Shown one piece after another: positions 40,101 to 52,409 of a stretch of DNA of 55,159 nt. The notes beneath the pieces are model-generated. The model was given only the letters and a program-made list of their open reading frames with translations. It was not told the DNA's origin and did no database searches. The translations under genes and the position numbers were made by a program. Origin of the DNA: Smittium culicis (Eukaryota > Kickxellomycota > Harpellomycetes > Harpellales > Legeriomycetaceae); assembly GCA_001970855.1 (NCBI GenBank), contig LSSN01000032.1, forward strand, positions 1 to 55,159, given 5' to 3'. Every line of letters starts with the position of its first letter. Position 1 is the stretch's first letter.

Positions 40101-40363
40101 TGATACTTTCAAAGCTTTTCGAACAACAGACAAGATTTGATTAGAATTTTAATAGGAAAATTATATTTATTACATTTTATATAGCAGACTTTTTTTAACA
40201 AGTTATATAAAGCTAATTAACTACTCAACCCCACTATCAAAAATTTAGGGGTTATAAATCACATATTGTAATTTTATACTAACATAATTAATGGAAATGT
40301 AAAGAAAAGTAGAGAATTTTGATTCGAAAACGCACTATTTTCCGTTCCAGGTTTTCGGTATTT
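37161..40363. other. mostly unassigned AT-rich DNA
   Basis: Apart from the candidate receptor exons on the minus strand up to 38,660, nothing was recognised. The small frames at 39,218-39,493 and 39,751-39,999 are low-complexity and matched no family. Confidence 0.4.
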
Positions 40364-40438
40364 TTATGGGAGATTCTTTATGAAGGAGTCGTTTTATAGC
40401 GTCAAGTATTACAGCGTGTGTAATGAGTCTCCCATATG
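40364..40438. mobile_element. short second-family element with TATGGGAGA termini
   Basis: TTATGGGAGATTCTTTATGAAG on the left and GAGTCTCCCATATG on the right are inverted, enclosing only about 75 bp. It looks like an internally deleted copy. Confidence 0.5.
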
Positions 40439-41432
40439 AAAAAAAATGGCTTTATTCTTACAAAAAAAAAAAAGCTTTTATTTTTAGCACCGCTGAAAAG
40501 GTAATTAAAATTTTTTGTTTTTTTTTAAATTATTAAATTGATCAACTGAATTCGGTTTTACTTTTAAATAGAGCTTAAAATTTTATCGAGCTTGTTTTTA
40601 AAAATTAATCGATTTATACATTAATAATGTAATATGCTTTAGCGTTGCCTATATTATAATGATATCATAAATTAAAACAAATTTCTTCATAGTAGATTTC
40701 AGAAACATTATTCGTAATGTATTTATTAATTCATATTAATTCTTTTCATAAAGCTTTAATAATGTTATAAATACCTTTTTTGGCGGTACGAGAAATTTTC
40801 TGATTTTATTTTTCTAGCTATCGCACAAGTAAAACTTCAATATGTGCGGATTTAGTAATTAATGACGTTTTGTCAAGAAAAATCTAATTTTAAATGATGT
40901 TATTTCGGTTCAAATGTTATTACTGTTGATAACTTTATACTTTGTAAACGATTTTTTAGGCCAATATTATTTTATAAAAGTTTGCTGGATTGTTACTATG
41001 AAATTTTTCTGGCTAATCTTACAAGAGAAAAAAGTAAAATGTTTGTCATGTGAGTGATATAGAATGAGAGCGTTATTATTATTATTATTATTATTCAATA
41101 TTTTATCCTTATCTGGCTGATGTTTGTACAATTTCGGTAACCAAAAAAATATATGACTTTAGTTCATGAGATTATTTATAGCATAGTTAAATTCATAATA
41201 GAAATCATTAATTTTTGTCTCATTAGTGTTACTATAACTTTAAAAATAATAATTAATTTTTATCTAACCAAATAATACACATGAGCCAACATTTATTGAG
41301 TATTTAGGTTCAACGAAATGAAAATAACTTGTGTACAAAAAAATTCATGTTCATTAATAATAAAATGTACAATGTAGGAAAAAAATCATTTAGTATCATA
41401 TTGGCTATTAGCACTTGTCTGTTAAACGCTCT
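40439..41432. other. intergenic
   Basis: No supported exon; contains the ATT microsatellite. Confidence 0.4.
41073..41095. repeat. (TTA)n microsatellite
   Basis: About seven to eight TTA units. Confidence 0.9.
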
Positions 41433-41629
41433 TTAACCCTTTCACGATCAATAGACTATTTTTGGCCCTCTAAATATAGCCAACTATGATAAATTATATT
41501 ATTTTAATTCATAGGCCTCAAGAAATACTGGATTTTTGTAAAATAGCAACAAATAATTAATTTACTTATAACTCGTAAACGAATCATAAAATTGAATTAT
41601 TTAAAGAGTGTTGGAAGGGAGAGGGTTAA
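41433..41629 (-). mobile_element. TTAA-flanked MITE copy (minus orientation)
   Basis: TTAACCCTTTCACGATCAAT to TTGGAAGGGAGAGGGTTAA; both TTAA sites intact. Confidence 0.88.
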
Positions 41630-42042
41630 ATTTCATATTTGTTAGAAAATTTTCACAAATATGACAAAACCTTCTTTGGGTGCTAATATTGAAAAATGTG
41701 GTATATATTGATACTCTTGTAAGGTAAAATATTTCCCAAACGCAGAATATAGAAAGTGGTTAGGGTGGGTGCATCAGTAGACAAATTATTTTGCACAAGT
41801 GGTTTTTATTTTTTTTCTTTAATTAATGAAAAAAATTACAATATAGTTATTGCATTATTTAGATATACTTTTTGATGGTATTAGAAGCAGAAAAGGCATT
41901 TTTTTATCAAACTTCAAAAAAGAGATAAGTTTCTTGGGGCTATTTAAAATTGCTACTGTAAGAGTATAATTTTTTTCAGGGGGAGGGGTCTATTAGAACT
42001 TTATCTATCTGGGTTTAATAAAAGGGACTTATATTCAAGGCT

Positions 42043-42236
42043 TTAACCCTTTCCCGCCCAACACTCTTTAAAAATTTTAATTTATTGATTCGTTTATGAT
42101 TTAAAATTAAATTTATTATTTGCTGTTATTTTTCAATAAACCAATACTTCTTAAGGCCTCGGGATTAAAGTGTTTTAATATAACGATTGGTTATATTTCG
42201 AGGTCAAAAATAGACTACCGCCCGCGAAAGGGTTAA
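42043..42236 (+). mobile_element. TTAA-flanked MITE copy, well preserved (plus orientation)
   Basis: TTAACCCTTTCCCGCCCAAC to CCGCCCGCGAAAGGGTTAA. Confidence 0.92.
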
Positions 42237-42320
42237 AGCTTCGGAATTAAAGTATTTTAATTGAACGCTATTGACTATATTTTGTAGATAAAAAACGGTC
42301 TATCTCGCGGGAAACGGTTA
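42237..42320 (+). mobile_element. MITE fragment, right half only (plus orientation)
   Basis: Immediately after the preceding copy comes a second right half: CTTCGGAATTAAAGTATTTTA, TGACTATATTTTGTAGAT and CTCGCGGGAAACGGTTAG. The matching left half is not seen upstream. Confidence 0.75.
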
Positions 42321-42350
42321 GTGTAGAATTTTTACACAGTAAAAACGAGT

Positions 42351-42562
42351 GGGGGAGATTGTGTAATGGATATTGCTTCGAGGAGCAGAACTTTTCCTAA
42401 TAAGTTTTTACCACTTGGCAGTATTACATCAGTTTTTAAACGTTTTTAGAAAAAATCTTTGAATGTTATATTTGATACATCCAATAGCTTTGCTTAGTTT
42501 ACATAAGCAAATAGGATTTGTATGAAAAAAATTTCCGCATCTCCTAAGAATATCCCATATAA
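42351..42562. mobile_element. second-family repeat copy
   Basis: GGGGGAGATTGTGTAATGG on the left and CTAAGAATATCCCATAT on the right, with an interior shared with 36,964-37,160. Confidence 0.55.
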
Positions 42563-42621
42563 ATTACCAGATGCTAGTGATTTTTGGATTGGTAGTATTG
42601 CCTACTGAAATAGCCAACCCT

Positions 42622-42817
42622 TAAACCCTTTCTCGTGCAACACTCTTTGAAAAAATGTATTTTTGATTCGTTAATGATTAATAATGAAATTTACTTTTTG
42701 TTACTATTCAACCAAAAAACAATATTTGTTAAAGCCTCGTAGTTAAAGTATTTTAATTATACGCTGTTGGCTGTATTTTGTAGACCAAAAACAGTCTACC
42801 CCGTGGGAAAGGGTTAA
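42622..42817 (+). mobile_element. MITE copy (plus orientation)
   Basis: TAAACCCTTTCTCGTGCAAC to CCCCGTGGGAAAGGGTTAA. The right TTAA is shared with the next, inverted copy. Confidence 0.85.
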
Positions 42818-43001
42818 CTTGTTGGTAGACTATTTTTTGTCCACCAAAAATAAGCAATTGCATCAATAAAAGTTCTTAATTCTGAGCTTCACAAAAATTA
42901 TGGCGTGTAGTTGAGTAGTAGCAATTTATAAATTTATTTATAAATCACTTGAGAATTGATCAATTCAGCTTTTTAAAGTGTGATAGGCGGGAAAAGGTAA
43001 A
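42814..43001 (-). mobile_element. MITE copy sharing TTAA with its neighbour (minus orientation)
   Basis: Starts TTAACTTGTTGGTAGACTAT, so the outer CCCTTTCCCG is eroded, and ends GATAGGCGGGAAAAGGTAA. Confidence 0.75.
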
Positions 43002-43850
43002 GGCGTTAGTTGGTAAAAGTGCACCAGGGGCTATTATTTCAACACCGGACGCATCAATAGCATAATTTTCTGAAAAGCCGAAAGCTTTTAATAGCTCAAT
43101 CACTCATTGTCCTATAATAATGTGCAGTAATTACAATGAGCTATTGTTATTCGCCAGGGGGTAAAAAGCATTAAATAGGGGTACTAATAAATTAAAAAAA
43201 AAATAGCTCAAACTATCTTATTGGGATAGGTACAATACGTATTATATAATAAAAAAAGTGAGAATTTTGAGCGAAAAAATAGAGATGTGTATTTATGATT
43301 GATTAGGTAATCGGAGCACTATGGTTTCTAGGTATAATTTATCAAGCTTTATGAATAGTTTCTGAAATAAACGTAATCAGCATTAAAAAATTAAGCAGAG
43401 ACAAGAAAAATTGACAATTGTAATTGGTTTGGATAACTACTGATTGTAAATAGGCAAGCTTTCGCTTATCAAAAAGATATAACTGATGGCTAATCACGAT
43501 AATGCAAAATTATTGGTTTAATATTATAATTGGACCAGCGCTTACATAAACTGATAGTTAGAAATTTCTATATATAAATGTAATAGGCTGTAAAGGGAAC
43601 ATAAAAAATAAATTCAAGAATTTTGTACATTATCTAATTAAAAATCTTGCAGCTTATATAAATTATAAAAAAATACATACGGTTAACCTAATTGTATATA
43701 AAATATTATTACAAAATTGTATATTATGATTCGCTCAACTATTATAAGAAAAGTCGAAATTTGTTATTGAGATTCAGTAACATCGATAAAATCGATATTT
43801 TTATAGAAGGCAAGTTATGAGTAAAATGTTTGGAAACGAGTTTATTGTGC
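43002..43850. other. intergenic between MITE copies
   Basis: No supported exon or further repeat recognised. Confidence 0.35.
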
Positions 43851-44046
43851 TTAAACCTTTTCTCGTCCAAAACTTGTTTAAAATACCAATTTATGATGCG
43901 TTTATGATTTATAAGCAAATTTACTATTTGCTGTTATGTTATAGTATTCCAATATATCTTAAGGCCTCAAATTAAGGTATTTTAATTGAATATAATATGC
44001 TATATTTAAAGGATCAAAAATATTCTATCGCCCGTGAAAGGGTTAA
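43851..44046 (+). mobile_element. TTAA-flanked MITE copy (plus orientation)
   Basis: TTAAACCTTTTCTCGTCCAA to TCGCCCGTGAAAGGGTTAA. Confidence 0.85.
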
Positions 44047-44307
44047 AAGTAAGGGATTACTACACTGCATAATCTGATAGGTATGATGATTCAGAAGAGG
44101 TGATATAATTGGTAATTTTATTTTATACTAATTGATACTGGCTAACTCTATACCATGAATAGGTTGTTTTTGAAATACCAAACGTAACCAACTGAATTCA
44201 ATAAGAATAATTAAATTCGGAGATTCGTTCATTAATAGATTCATTAAAGAATCTCAGTAAACAAATAAATCATTTATAAGCACTATCGAATCAATAAATT
44301 ATGATTT

Positions 44308-44503
44308 ATGACCCTTTCACGGATGGTAGAATATTTTTCGGTCTATCAAATATATTCAACTGATTCCAATTAAAATTCTTTAATCCCGAGGCCTTAAGAA
44401 TTATTAGTATATTGTTACATAACAGCAAATAACAAACTTGCTTAATAATCATAAACGAACCATGTAATTTTTTTTAAAGAGGTTTGGACGGGAAAGGATT
44501 TAA
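44308..44503 (-). mobile_element. MITE copy (minus orientation)
   Basis: ATGACCCTTTCACGGATGGT to TTTGGACGGGAAAGGATTTAA; the left TTAA has mutated. Confidence 0.82.
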
Positions 44504-44587
44504 GAGGGTCTACCGGGAAAGAGATTGCTTACCAGTTTAAAATTCATATCATACCATTTGATAGCTAGATGTAATGATTTCATCGAT

Positions 44588-44784
44588 TTAACCCTTTCCT
44601 ATCCAACACTCTTTAAAAAAAGCAATTTTTTTATTCGTTTATGATTTATAAGTAAATTTATTATTGACTGTTGAAACACAACTAACGAATATTTCCTAAG
44701 GCCTCGGAATTGAGTTATTTTTACTGAATCCAGTTGGCTAGATTTGGTAGATCAAAAATATTCTACCGCCCGTGAAAGAGTTAA
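44588..44784 (+). mobile_element. TTAA-flanked MITE copy (plus orientation)
   Basis: TTAACCCTTTCCTATCCAAC to CCGCCCGTGAAAGAGTTAA. Confidence 0.9.
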
Positions 44785-45072
44785 ATATCATATAGAGTTA
44801 AAAATATAAGAGATTAACGAATATAAAATGGTTGATCATAAAATTCGAGGATTTGTGCGTATTTTTGTGAGCGGTTGGCATATTTTGAATTTAGATAAAA
44901 ACAGAGAGGTAAGAAATAAATTTAGCTGTGTAAATAATATTAATTTATTGGATGAGTATCAACATAATATCAAGTAATAATAAAAAAGCACCATCCAATA
45001 CATAGTCGCTTAGATAAATATACTGTCTAATAAGGAGATTTATCATTACAAGTATTCAAAATTTAATTTGTC

Positions 45073-45288
45073 GTATATAGGGGGCTCTTTTGAGAAGTGG
45101 ATCACTTTCCGTTAAAATTTTCGTTCGCTTCGAATTTTATTTGGATTTATAGTCCAAAAAGTATATTTTATCAAATTGATGAACTAGTTTAGCCTATCAC
45201 TCCACCTAATTATTATTGCAAACAAAATTACAAGGAAAAAAAATTCCTCTTCACCCTAAGAATCTCCGACATTACATGCTTTAATTCC
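45073..45288. mobile_element. possible second-family repeat copy
   Basis: TATATAGGGGGCTCTTTTGAGAAG at the left and CCCTAAGAATCTCCGACATTA at the right recall the GGAGATTCTTAG end of the second family in opposite orientation. Confidence 0.4.
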
Positions 45289-48200
45289 TTGAGGGTAGAT
45301 AGATTAAAGGTAATTGAGTCCAAAGATAGAGACGATTAGGAATAAAGAAAGGGGTAATTAGATGGATGGGTTCGAATTGCATAATGTATTTTGGTTGGAT
45401 GGCATAAATGTAATTATAGATTGACTTTTTATTTTATTTATAAATTTGACACTGTTGAATTGTTTGTGCAGCTTGATAGCTACAAGCTGAAGTTTTATCT
45501 TTTTGCTACAATTTTTTTTTTTTGTTTTCAAGCAAAAACGGGTATTTTTTAAAATAAATAAAGTGATACTAACTAAAGCTCAAGATCATAGTTTGTTAAG
45601 TAGATATTTTTTTTAACATGCTTGCTTAGTTTGATTTATCAGATATGATATGCATATAAAAAGAACAATTAACGAGTTCAGTAACTAATCAATAATTTTT
45701 TTTCTCTGTAGTATTATTAGAGTAATTTCTTTCTTGAAAGGGAACATAAGAAAATCAGGAATTTTACTTGTGATGTTTAGTTTAGTGTTTCCTCAATTAA
45801 TACTAATAAAAAAAGAAAAATGATAAGCCAATTTATAATTAAAAGGAGATTAATTAATAAACGGCAACAAAAGCGTGGGTTTAGAAAATGTTAAAAGGGA
45901 ATAATGGTAATTAGGATTACAAAATGAATTCTGTATACCAATAAATTGCATGATTTTAGTAGAATTTTATTTTTTTTTTATTCGCTCAAATTGACGAGAA
46001 AATATTCATTTTTGGACTTCAATCGATCACACATTTAATTCAATTCTTTTGTGTAATGACAATTTTGAATAATGGTTTCGTCTGAAATGAGTAAAAACAA
46101 GTCGAGAAATGTTATGAAACAATATTAACATGGAATGACTATCATATTTAATAATAAATAAGAAGAACGAGGGAGTGCGTTGGGTGGATGCAGCCTATAG
46201 ATGACTATTATTGGTTATAGTTTGTAACTTGTTGGATATAGAAATCCTGAGTACAGTTTACAAGGATGATTTTGTCATGCCAAAAAAAAAAAAAGTAGTT
46301 CAGCTATCAAAATGAAAAAAATTTTGCGGGTCAACTTTCATTGTTGCATTATTTACTATTAATTACTAAAATTTCGTTTAGCTAAAAGTTTATCTAGACT
46401 TTTATTTTATTTTTTTTTCAAAATACTATTTAGCAATACCATCTAGCTTTTACAGATTATCAGCTCATAAGAAAAAAAAAGTGAAACAATAGTGGTTGTT
46501 TCCTAAATAAACTAGCTATAATTTAAAGCACTTGTTAGATTTATTAAATTGCCATATTTTTTTATATTTTGTATACAAGTTATGCAATTTTCTGCGACTT
46601 GCAAAAATAAAAAGCTATACAAGTATGATGAAAAATATGGCATTACCAATATATTGGGTTTTTATATTTTTTTTATTGATTAGGGCGTATGGATTTTTGT
46701 TAATGAAAATCAAGTTATATTTATTTATTTATTTTGAAATTGGATAATGCCGAATCACGGAGCTAACAGACTAGCATTTGCACCGTGGAATAGTGTGGAG
46801 AATGTAATATATGTGGGAAAAACGAGATTAGTTTTTAGTTGATTGTAATTTTCAAAATAAACTTTTTTTGACAATATAGTGGATGAACCAGTTATGGCAA
46901 AGAGCTAAATGGGATTAATAAGTGGCTAAAATTAAGACTTTTAGCGAAAAGAAGGGACTTTTTTTTTTTTAGGTCAAGGGATTGGAGCAACGATATATTT
47001 CGAGGCAAAAACTAGAGGGAAAAAATAGGATAAAAGGGGGGGCAGTCATCCAAGCTAGTGGATATGTTGACACTTGGCATAGAAGTTCTGGTTACTTGGA
47101 AACGTTTATTTTTTTTTTTTAATTGAGGAAATGAGGCAGACCATTTGTGGGGAAATGGAACAATAGCTAAAAAGGATGCGTAGTTGGTATGCGCAAAGAA
47201 TCTGCATGCAGATAGTGTATTCTGAGTTATTTGCAGGTAAAGGAGAGAATGGCGGGGGTGAGTTTATCTTCTCCACAGTTGGTGCTTTGTTTGAGATTTG
47301 TGGGCTCAATTCTAACGGAGACTCGCGTAGGCTATGGATCATTGGCTCAAGCCTTATTTTAAACTTGTTGTTTCAAAGCCTTTACAAACGCTAATGGAGA
47401 TAACATAGAGCAGAGAAGCATTTGGCACTTAAAAACTGATAAAGGCAAATTACAGGATTGTTTGTTATGTAATTTAATCTATAAATTGTGACAACTCAAA
47501 CACACCGCTTTATCATAATAGAAGCTATAAGACCAAAAAAAGGAAACCCAGCTAGAAACAACGTGCTTTACATAACAAGTGCAAATGGAACAAGTGCGTA
47601 TATTATGTAATAATTCTCAGGTGAATGGATGAAAGATACATATATAATTTAAGTAACACTGACTAATTCCATGCATTTGGCGAGTGTAAATCATGCATTG
47701 TTTTCGTTTTTGGAAGTATTCGAGCAATTGGGTGATGATTAGGGATCGACTATAATTATCTTGTAAAGTGTGTAGATTAGCAATCATCGCCCATTACAAG
47801 GCGAGTAAATACTACTGGACACTCAATGCTCAATACTCATTATTCATTGGTTTGTGATTTTCGGATTCTGGACGAGAATACACCATGGCCTATAAAAGGG
47901 CAAACCCTTTGGAGAACCCAACAGTTTGTAGCAACCTTTGCGTAATACACGCTATCATTAGAAATCGAAATGGATTATCTTTAGATGTTGATGCTTTCGA
48001 ATTGTCTAAAAGAGTTCAGCGGCTAAATTGTATCCATTTTGACAGACAATAAGCTACTAGCTATGCAATAGGCGCCCAATTATGCAGCTGCTACCCAAAA
48101 AAGCTTACCCATCAGCAAGTTGAACTTTATTTTATGGTTTGAAATAAGCTAACTTCGAGCGTGAACTTTATTTTATCACAAACGGTTATTCTCTTATAAT

Positions 48201-48810
48201 GAATCTAAGATAGCTTTCTCCACAACTATGGAATACAAAGGGCCTAACTGGCGCTCATTCTTCATCCGCCAAAGAGAATATGCCAATTAAACAAGCAAAA
48301 AGGACGCCAATTAAAAATAAAGGGTGTCAATTAAATAATAAAAAGGTGTAAATTAAAAAAAGGATTCCAAACGTCGTCGTGTGTTTTAGCTAATGAAAAG
48401 TAATGGGAAAGTAGATGTCCAGACTGAAGAATGTTACGTTTAGCCTATATTCTCCAAATTATTGAGCACAAATTCGCAACTTGTGTAGGTCACTGACGCC
48501 AAAATTAAAAGTCGGTACCAATTGAACGCTGAAAATTCATGGCTTTCGCTGATACATCAACTGAAACACATTTATTGGGTACCATATATTGCCTCTATTT
48601 TTCTTACCTATTTGCTGACTTTTCTTGCCACAGTTTAAACGATTCGCCCTCTTTTCCTGCTTAACCATACAATATTCGCTCGCTTTTTCTTGTCACAGAT
48701 GCTGGCATTTCACCATTTTCCCTAAAAAGTTTTATAAACCTGATTGTTGCCTATTTCGCGCTAGTAATCGAAAACCAACAACTAATACCCTTAACCTGAT
48801 TTTACTCTGC
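45289..48810. other. intergenic, long upstream region of the velvet gene
   Basis: About 3.5 kb without a supported gene. It becomes less AT-rich beyond 46,750. Open frames on both strands at 47,106-47,394 are not obviously low-complexity but match nothing I recognise. TATAAAAGGG at 47,891-47,900 is a possible distal TATA box. Confidence 0.4.
48281..48364. repeat. degenerate tandem repeat, unit about 20-24 bp
   Basis: Four consecutive units of the form GYCAATTAAA..AAAAGGRY (GCCAATTAAACAAGCAAAAAGGAC and three shorter relatives). Confidence 0.75.
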
Positions 48811-48820
48811 ATATATAAAG
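48811..48820 (+). promoter_or_regulatory. probable TATA box of the velvet gene
   Basis: ATATATAAAG lies 375 bp before the ATG and is followed by a pyrimidine-rich leader (CT and CCT runs from 48,840 to 49,190), as is common at fungal transcription starts. Confidence 0.45.
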
Positions 48821-49057
48821 GCCTTTTTTCTCACAAGCCTTTTTGTTTATTTTTAGTTTTTTTTTTTTGGTTCCCATTGATTTTTTTTCTCTAAAGTTAA
48901 TTCCTCGTCTATGAACCATTTTAATCTTACACACCAACCCTCCTCCCCTTACTCTGTTCTATAACGCAACTCACTTTTCTTAATTCTCAGCTTCAATTCG
49001 CTATTTTATATATACATACATTTCTTGAGCTCACTATTACATCTTTGAGCTATCCGC

Positions 49058-49082
49058 TTTTATTTTATTTTATTTTATTTTA
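49058..49082. repeat. (TTTTA)5 microsatellite in the velvet leader
   Basis: Five TTTTA units about 110 bp before the start codon. Confidence 0.9.
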
Positions 49083-49194
49083 TAGTATCGTATTCTTATC
49101 TATATCATTAATACATTGATAACCTCCCTATTACTAAATATAATTTCATCAACTCAACTTCTATTTATCCTTATAAAATTAACCTGTTTCAAAA

Positions 49195-51847
49195 ATGGAC
49201 GACATAGTATCTTTCCAGTTTACCCAAGTAAAACAAAATGATTCTCATCGTGATCAAATGTAAACTCAAGATTTCATTTTTTCTATTCTTTTTCACCCTC
49301 CCAAAATATTAAACTCAACTACATCTCCTATCAATATACATTTAATAACTCTTTTAATCCATTCATTCAAATAGATCTTTTGAGCTCAAAATCAGACAGC
49401 AGCCCGAGCATTCAAGAATGTGCGGAATTGGCGAAAAAGGTACCTTCAACACCCCCGAATTCCTCGTCCATAGACTTTCCCACAATTATATTCTCTTATA
49501 TGCTTACTCTTAACTCTCATGTATTTATTATATTTTACCTAGCTGATAGAAGGCCTATTGATCCACCTCCCATTATACAACTAGAAGTATTTGATCCCAC
49601 CTTACCAGGAAATAGAAGGTATACATCCTCCCCTCTTCTCCCCTCTTTTTCTCCATACATACACTCTCACAGCTATTTAACCCACCCACCCTTCATCTTT
49701 CTTTTTTTTTTTCGAATAGGCAATTTTTGCATAATCCATACTACTTTATGTACACGACTTTGATCAGTGCCAATGGAATGGAAGAACTTTCTATTCTTCC
49801 CGACAGAAAAGCGAGGGCTATAACTGGCTCTTCTGTGTCTTCTCTTTCTTTTCTTAAGGATGACACTGGTAAAGATGGCGCATTTTTTGTCTTCCCTGAT
49901 TTATCTGTCAGATGCGAAGGAGTATACAAACTAAAATTTCTATTATTCGAGATCGTCGGGTAATTATTCTTATTTTAACTATCCCTCTTAACCTGCACTT
50001 ACGCTCATTTCTTTCAGTCACCTAACATTTTTCTATCCTATATATTAGATCCACTGTATATTTTTGTAAATCAGCTGTTTCATCGAAATTCACTGTATAC
50101 TCAGCTAAGAAATTCCCTGGAATGGATGGTAACTATCTTATTTTCTCGCTTTTGCTCTTTATTTGTTCCATATCAACAAATATATATGTTTTCTCTTTCA
50201 ATCTAGAGTCAACGCCGTTAACAAGACTATTTGCAGAGCAGGGTCTTAAAATCAGGGTTCGAAAGGAACAAAAACCTTCAAAGTAATATAACTTTCCCTT
50301 AATTTATACCATTTTTATAGATAAAAAGCATTAAGCGTTAACATGACTATAAATTTTCTCGTATAATTTTTTTTAGAATTAGAGGCGATAGAAACCGTCA
50401 GCTTAACCTAATACCCGACAATAACGAGAAATATTATAGAAAACAATCTTATGAAACTAGCAACCATTCTAACTACACGCCAGTAAGCGCTCCTGAAAAT
50501 TTCAGCAACCATCCTGATTACGATCGCTTCCACGGCCAAACGCCTGATAATTCACAATACAATCCTCATTTTTCTTACAGGAATTCTAGGCCATATGATA
50601 TATATGCCAATAATCACTTCCTACCCAACCGAAAAACTCTGCCGGGAGGAAAAAAATCTAGCATTCATGACACTCAAAACCACTATCTTGCTTATGATAG
50701 CAAAAATGATTCACACAGAAGAAGCCATACAAGCCCAAATCGAGATCCTGACCATAATAATCCTAGGTTTACTCGAGATATTGGAAATCAACATCTTTTC
50801 AAGGGTGATAATTATGACCAATACCATAATTATCATAACAGCAAAAAGGATGACTTTATTCCAGCTAGGGATCTGAAAATGAGCGAGAAGGAATACCTTA
50901 GCTACCACCGAAATCAAAATGCAAACCAAAGAGACTATAATCGTCCACCTCGAGACATTCCTAAGCTCCAGTTAGCCGGGATTCCAAGTAATATAAATTT
51001 TACTAATAAGAGGATGTCAAGTAACGATGTTGGATTTTATGACCGAAATAAAGAGCCATATACCGATGATTATAGACAACCAGGTGCGTTTTACAACCCG
51101 AGCTACCCAAGAGACATTAAAAGCGACAGAAATTTACCAGAATCAAATGAATCTAATTCGCCCTTAAGCCAACGAACTAGAATTCCCGAAAGCATAAAAT
51201 TTGGGCAAACGCACCTAGAGCTCAATAATCCTATTTATTATAGAAACACACCTAAAACTAGGAATATTAATTCTTCCCCTCAATTACATAAATCTCACTT
51301 TATTTCGGATCAAAAACCAGTTCCTCCAACTGGGTTCATTGATCGACTAAACCATTTAGAGGCGCCAGATTCAACAACTTCGGTTGTTATTCGTGATAGT
51401 TCAAACAAATATTCGTACAACGAAAAGAAATTCTCAGCGGGATCTTCAGTGCATAGAATCAATGATGAATATCCTCGAGATTTAAGGTTCTATAACACTC
51501 ACACTGTTGCCACAGACATTCCTCCATTGCATGCTATGAAGAGAAAATCAACTAATAACGTAATTTAATATTTATTAAATATTTTATAAAGATTAAAACG
51601 TAACGTTATTTGTATTTACTAAAAGTATTATTATGCTTTTTCTTTATAGGCTGATTATAGATTCCCTGAATCAGAAATGTACCCCAGAGCTAATGAATAC
51701 GATTCTATAGACGCATCCAACAAAAGAAGCGGTTTTAATCACAGCGGCTACGATATGTCATCGAGATCAGAATCACCAAAAGCTCGACGAATAACCGTTA
51801 GCGACTTGCTGATTAACGAAAACTCTAACAACAGCTCACCAATATAA
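49195..51847 (+). CDS. velvet-domain developmental regulator, VosA/Ryp2 type
   Basis: Eight exons: 49195-49259, 49375-49439, 49543-49618, 49720-49959, 50049-50128, 50207-50282, 50377-51559, 51650-51847, giving 660 aa with all phases closing. The velvet domain spans about residues 24-200: RQQPEHSRMCGIGEKADRRP, IDPPPIIQLEVFD, FLHNPYYFMYTTL, FFVFPDLSVRCEGVYKLKF, then AKKFPGMDESTPLTRLFAEQ and IRVRKEQKP. These blocks match VosA (Aspergillus) and Ryp2 (Histoplasma) better than VeA or VelB. Velvet proteins are nuclear, dimerise and bind DNA through an NF-kB-like fold to control spores and development. The tail, residues 201-660, is an Asn/Ser/Tyr/Asp/Arg-rich, probably disordered segment, longer than in Aspergillus VosA, and ends with RRITVSDLLINE before the stop. 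ATG at 49195 follows CAAAA and opens the only frame that splices into the domain. Confidence 0.93.
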
Positions 51848-51871
51848 TATATTCATTTTCCTCCCCTCAAA

Positions 51872-51877
51872 AATAAA
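51872..51877 (+). terminator. AATAAA polyadenylation signal candidate
   Basis: AATAAA 25 bp after the velvet stop codon, followed by T-rich sequence. Confidence 0.5.
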
Positions 51878-52213
51878 CATTACTTTTTTTTATAAAAATC
51901 AAAAAATTACATGATAACCTAGAGCTTAATATTTTAAAAAAAAAGGAGCATTCCTTTTTTTTTATATTTACTTTTTTTTTGCCTATATTAAACTTTTTAA
52001 CTTTTTCTATTACTGTTTCTTTTTTTTTTTGTAATTACTTGAATGTATTACTCTTGAAAATATTACACTGTTTTTTTAATATTTAATCCAAATTGCGTTT
52101 TAACCCTCCAAGTCCTGACTTTTTCAAGTTTCAAATTCTTGAAGAACACATTTGAATTTTGGAATGCATATTTAATGCACTCTAGGGCTTGGAGGTTTAA
52201 GAACCCATAAAAT

Positions 52214-52409
52214 GTAACCCTTCCCCGCGCGGTAGACTATTTTTGACCCACCAAATATAGAGAACAGCGTTCAAATAAAATACTTTAATTCCGAGGCTAT
52301 ATTAATTATTGGTATACTATAAAATAACAACAAATAACTAACTAGTTTGTAATTTATAATCGAATCATAGATTTGATTTTTTAAAAAGCGTTGAACGAGA
52401 AAGGTTTAA
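52214..52409 (-). mobile_element. MITE copy (minus orientation), tandem pair 1 of 2
   Basis: GTAACCCTTCCCCGCGCGGT to TTGAACGAGAAAGGTTTAA; shares its right TTAA with the next copy. Confidence 0.87.

Noticed and set aside
41433..44784. Regular short repeats as a CRISPR array
   Set aside because: Repeats are 195 bp with inverted termini, irregular spacing and mixed orientation, in a genome with spliceosomal introns.
46532..46747. Small hydrophobic open frame as a gene
   Set aside because: Typical of AT-rich random sequence, with no splice context or family match.
47106..47394. Overlapping frames on both strands as a coding exon
   Set aside because: The peptides are not low-complexity, but neither strand shows a family motif or a supporting neighbouring exon; left unassigned.
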